15,458 nucleotides of DNA from JANNGZ01 sp031404155. Its GTDB lineage: Bacteria; Pseudomonadota; Gammaproteobacteria; Burkholderiales; Burkholderiaceae_C. Position 1 is the first letter of the stretch. Each line of letters starts with the position of its first letter. Of this stretch, positions 13,845-15,458 are shown one piece after another. The notes below the pieces were generated by a model, which saw only the letters and a program-made list of their open reading frames with translations, did not search any database and was not told the DNA's origin. A program made the translations under genes and the position numbers. The stretch is taken from assembly GCA_031404155.1 (NCBI GenBank), contig JANNGZ010000249.1:1-15458 (forward strand), written 5' to 3'.

Positions 13845-15458
13845 GTGATCCCGACACCTCCGACCCAAGTTGCCTCGCGCGGCTTGCCCGCCACGGGGCC
13901 CCTGGCGGCGCCACGCGCCGCACCCGGCGCGCGTGGCCTCCGCGGCCGCGCGCATGCGCCGTGGGCCACGCTGTGGGCCGCGCTGCTGGTGCTCGCGTGT
14001 CTGTCGGCCACGGTCTCGGCGCAAACCGCAGACGGGCCACCCGTCAGCGCGGCCCGCGCGGCGCGCCTCTTCACGGTGCCAGCGGTGGTGGGCCAAGAGC
14101 TGGGCCAGGCCCAAGCCGCGATGAAGGCCGCCGGCTTCGAAACCCAGTTGGTGCCGCTGGACAACCAGCGCGGCGGCCGCCGCATCGTGGCGCGCACCGA
14201 CCCGGTGGCCGGCACCCGCTACGGCAGCACCGCCACGCGCCCCGCGGTCAGGCTGTTCCACCGCGCCGAAACGCCCCCCGACGATGTGCAGCCGCCGCGG
14301 CAGCTCATGCCGAACCTGACGGGTTTGAGCTGTGCCGAAGCGCAGGCCCGGCTCACCCCCTTGAAACGCAAGCTCGAGTCCTGCGTGGCCGGCAGCCGCA
14401 GCGGCCTGGCGCCGCCGGGGCGCATCAACCGGCAGGCGCCGCCGGCCAACTCGGTGCTCAACAGCGACTCGCTGCCACGGGGCTGGACCGAACCGGAAGC
14501 GGCCGGGGTGCCGCCCGTCGGGCCGCCGGTCGTGCCCCCCGCGGCGCCCCCGGTGAAACCGCCGGTGACACCGCCCGTGACGCCTCCACAACGCGAGGTG
14601 ATCGTGCCGCGTGTGATCGACATGGAACTGCCGGCCGCGGTGAGCCGGATCGAGCAGGTCGGCCTGCGCGCGGTGTTCAACGCCGCCGGCGTCGACCGCT
14701 TTCACCGCGTGCAGGCACAGTCGCCGCCGGCCGGCCAGCGGGTGCGGCCGCGCAGCGAGGTGCGGCTGACATTCGCGGCGCTGTACGTGGTGCCCGACCT
14801 GCAAGGCCGCAGCTGCGCACAGGCGCAGGAACTGGTGCGCGGCGCGGGCTTCCGCACCCTGCAATGCCAGGTGCTCGCGGCTGACGGCAACGCGCCGCCG
14901 GGCCGCATCCATGCGCAGCGGCCGCCGGCGAACACGGTGCTCTCCGCGGTCCAGCCGCTGCAAGCCTGGGAACAGCCGGCGCTGGTGGCCGTGCCCGATG
15001 TCCTCGGCCAGCCCGAAGCGCAGGCCATCAGCCGCTTGAGCGAGTTGAAGTTCAGGCCGCTGCTCTCGGGCCCGGCGGCGAGCAGCGGGCGGCGCGTGGC
15101 CGCGCAGTCGCCCACCGGCGGCACGCTGCTGCCGCCGGGCCGCGAGGTGGCGCTGCGGCTGGACCTGAGCGTGCCGCCGCTGCTCGGCCTGGACTGCGAA
15201 GGCGCACGCGCCCGCTCGCGCGACCACGGATTCCCCAGCCTGTTGTGTGAACAGCGCCTGGCCCGCCCCAACCCGGCGCTCAACCGCGTGTTCGAGCAGG
15301 CGCCTGCTGCGGGCACGCGGCTCGCCGCGGCACAAGCCTTGACCGCCGTGATCGCCAAACCGGTGCAGGTGCCCGGCGTCGTCGGCCAGGCCTTGCCCAA
15401 CGCCTTGAGCAAGCTTCAGCAGGCCGGGCTCAAAGGCCAGCCCGACGCGAGCGACGGC
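13845..15458 (+). CDS. exported multi-PASTA-repeat protein (3' end cut by window edge)
   Basis: The frame is open for 538 codons from GTG at 13845, directly after an in-frame region containing TGA at 13839, to the window edge. Residues 40-59 form a secretion signal (W-A-T-L-W-A-A-L-L-V-L-A-C) ending VSA|Q at 59/60; VLAC at 49-52 could alternatively be a lipobox. Seven PASTA-like repeats follow at about 77-140, 154-216, 252-311, 314-376, 381-441, 443-504 and 507 onward. Each shows a VP-x-V/L-x-G-x-x-x-x-x-A start, a mid AGF/VGL-type segment and a Q-x-P-x-A/G-G/N-x-x-V ending. A proline-rich linker (222-248) separates repeats 2 and 3. Cysteines occur in pairs 17 apart in repeats 2 (163/180), 4 (324/341) and 6 (451/468). 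PASTA domains bind muropeptides in Gram-positive kinases and PBPs; no such partner domain is seen here. The exact start is uncertain because no ATG or ribosome site is seen. Confidence 0.82.
   Translation, partial: MIPTPPTQVASRGLPATGPLAAPRAAPGARGLRGRAHAPWATLWAALLVLACLSATVSAQTADGPPVSAARAARLFTVPAVVGQELGQAQAAMKAAGFETQLVPLDNQRGGRRIVARTDPVAGTRYGSTATRPAVRLFHRAETPPDDVQPPRQLMPNLTGLSCAEAQARLTPLKRKLESCVAGSRSGLAPPGRINRQAPPANSVLNSDSLPRGWTEPEAAGVPPVGPPVVPPAAPPVKPPVTPPVTPPQREVIVPRVIDMELPAAVSRIEQVGLRAVFNAAGVDRFHRVQAQSPPAGQRVRPRSEVRLTFAALYVVPDLQGRSCAQAQELVRGAGFRTLQCQVLAADGNAPPGRIHAQRPPANTVLSAVQPLQAWEQPALVAVPDVLGQPEAQAISRLSELKFRPLLSGPAASSGRRVAAQSPTGGTLLPPGREVALRLDLSVPPLLGLDCEGARARSRDHGFPSLLCEQRLARPNPALNRVFEQAPAAGTRLAAAQALTAVIAKPVQVPGVVGQALPNALSKLQQAGLKGQPDASDG

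Noticed and set aside
13025..14884. Long plus-strand frame across the GlcG-like gene and the start of the PASTA gene
   Set aside because: It mixes antisense of the GlcG-like gene with an off-frame reading of the PASTA repeats and shows no domain; the overlapping PASTA frame has recurring family motifs and a signal sequence.
13830..15335. Minus-strand open frame opposite the PASTA gene
   Set aside because: The translation is Arg/His/Gly-rich without recognisable motifs; the plus strand has ordered repeats with conserved cysteines.

Overview
The window is GC-rich, densely packed and bacterial. GC-rich codon use, a TctA/TctB solute permease pair, an exported GlcG/HbpS-type protein and CCCCCTCGGGGG-type intergenic repeats all point to a betaproteobacterium, most likely order Burkholderiales. 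This is inferred from gene content and style, not from a search. There are no rRNAs, tRNAs, CRISPR arrays or transposases, and no sign of a mobile island.

Layout. (1) Bases 1-6053 are all on the minus strand. They hold tctA (cut by the left edge) and tctB, membrane parts of a tripartite tricarboxylate transporter; a solitary GspE/PulE-type secretion or pilus ATPase; a spermidine-synthase-fold protein; a family-6 (hypoxanthine-type) uracil-DNA glycosylase; and a TatD-family metallohydrolase. The last two overlap by ATGA and look translationally coupled. Two copies of a palindromic intergenic element, one complete and one truncated, flank the spermidine-synthase-like gene. (2) Bases 6222-10228 are a plus-strand operon: membrane-anchored HtrA-type serine protease, MoxR AAA+ ATPase, DUF58 protein and BatA-like von Willebrand A (VWA) membrane protein. 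MoxR, DUF58 and VWA proteins form a known chaperone-like module; the protease at the head suggests envelope quality control. (3) Bases 10250-12826 (minus) encode an 858-residue regulator with a PhoB-type winged helix, a STAND NTPase core and a TPR-like C-terminus. (4) Bases 12827-13152 are non-coding, with a 14-bp-period tandem repeat, an 11-bp direct repeat and a convincing rho-independent terminator for the next gene. (5) Bases 13153-13635 (minus) encode an exported GlcG/HbpS-family protein. (6) From 13845 to the right edge (plus) runs an exported protein made of at least seven PASTA-like repeats.

The most unusual item is the PASTA protein. Repeats 2, 4 and 6 each carry two cysteines exactly 17 residues apart, and the odd-numbered repeats carry none. 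This suggests a two-repeat unit with a built-in disulfide. No kinase or penicillin-binding domain is seen in the visible part. The other main leads are the protease-led MoxR operon, the tandem repeat upstream of the STAND regulator, and the 15-bp palindrome between the GlcG-like and PASTA genes.
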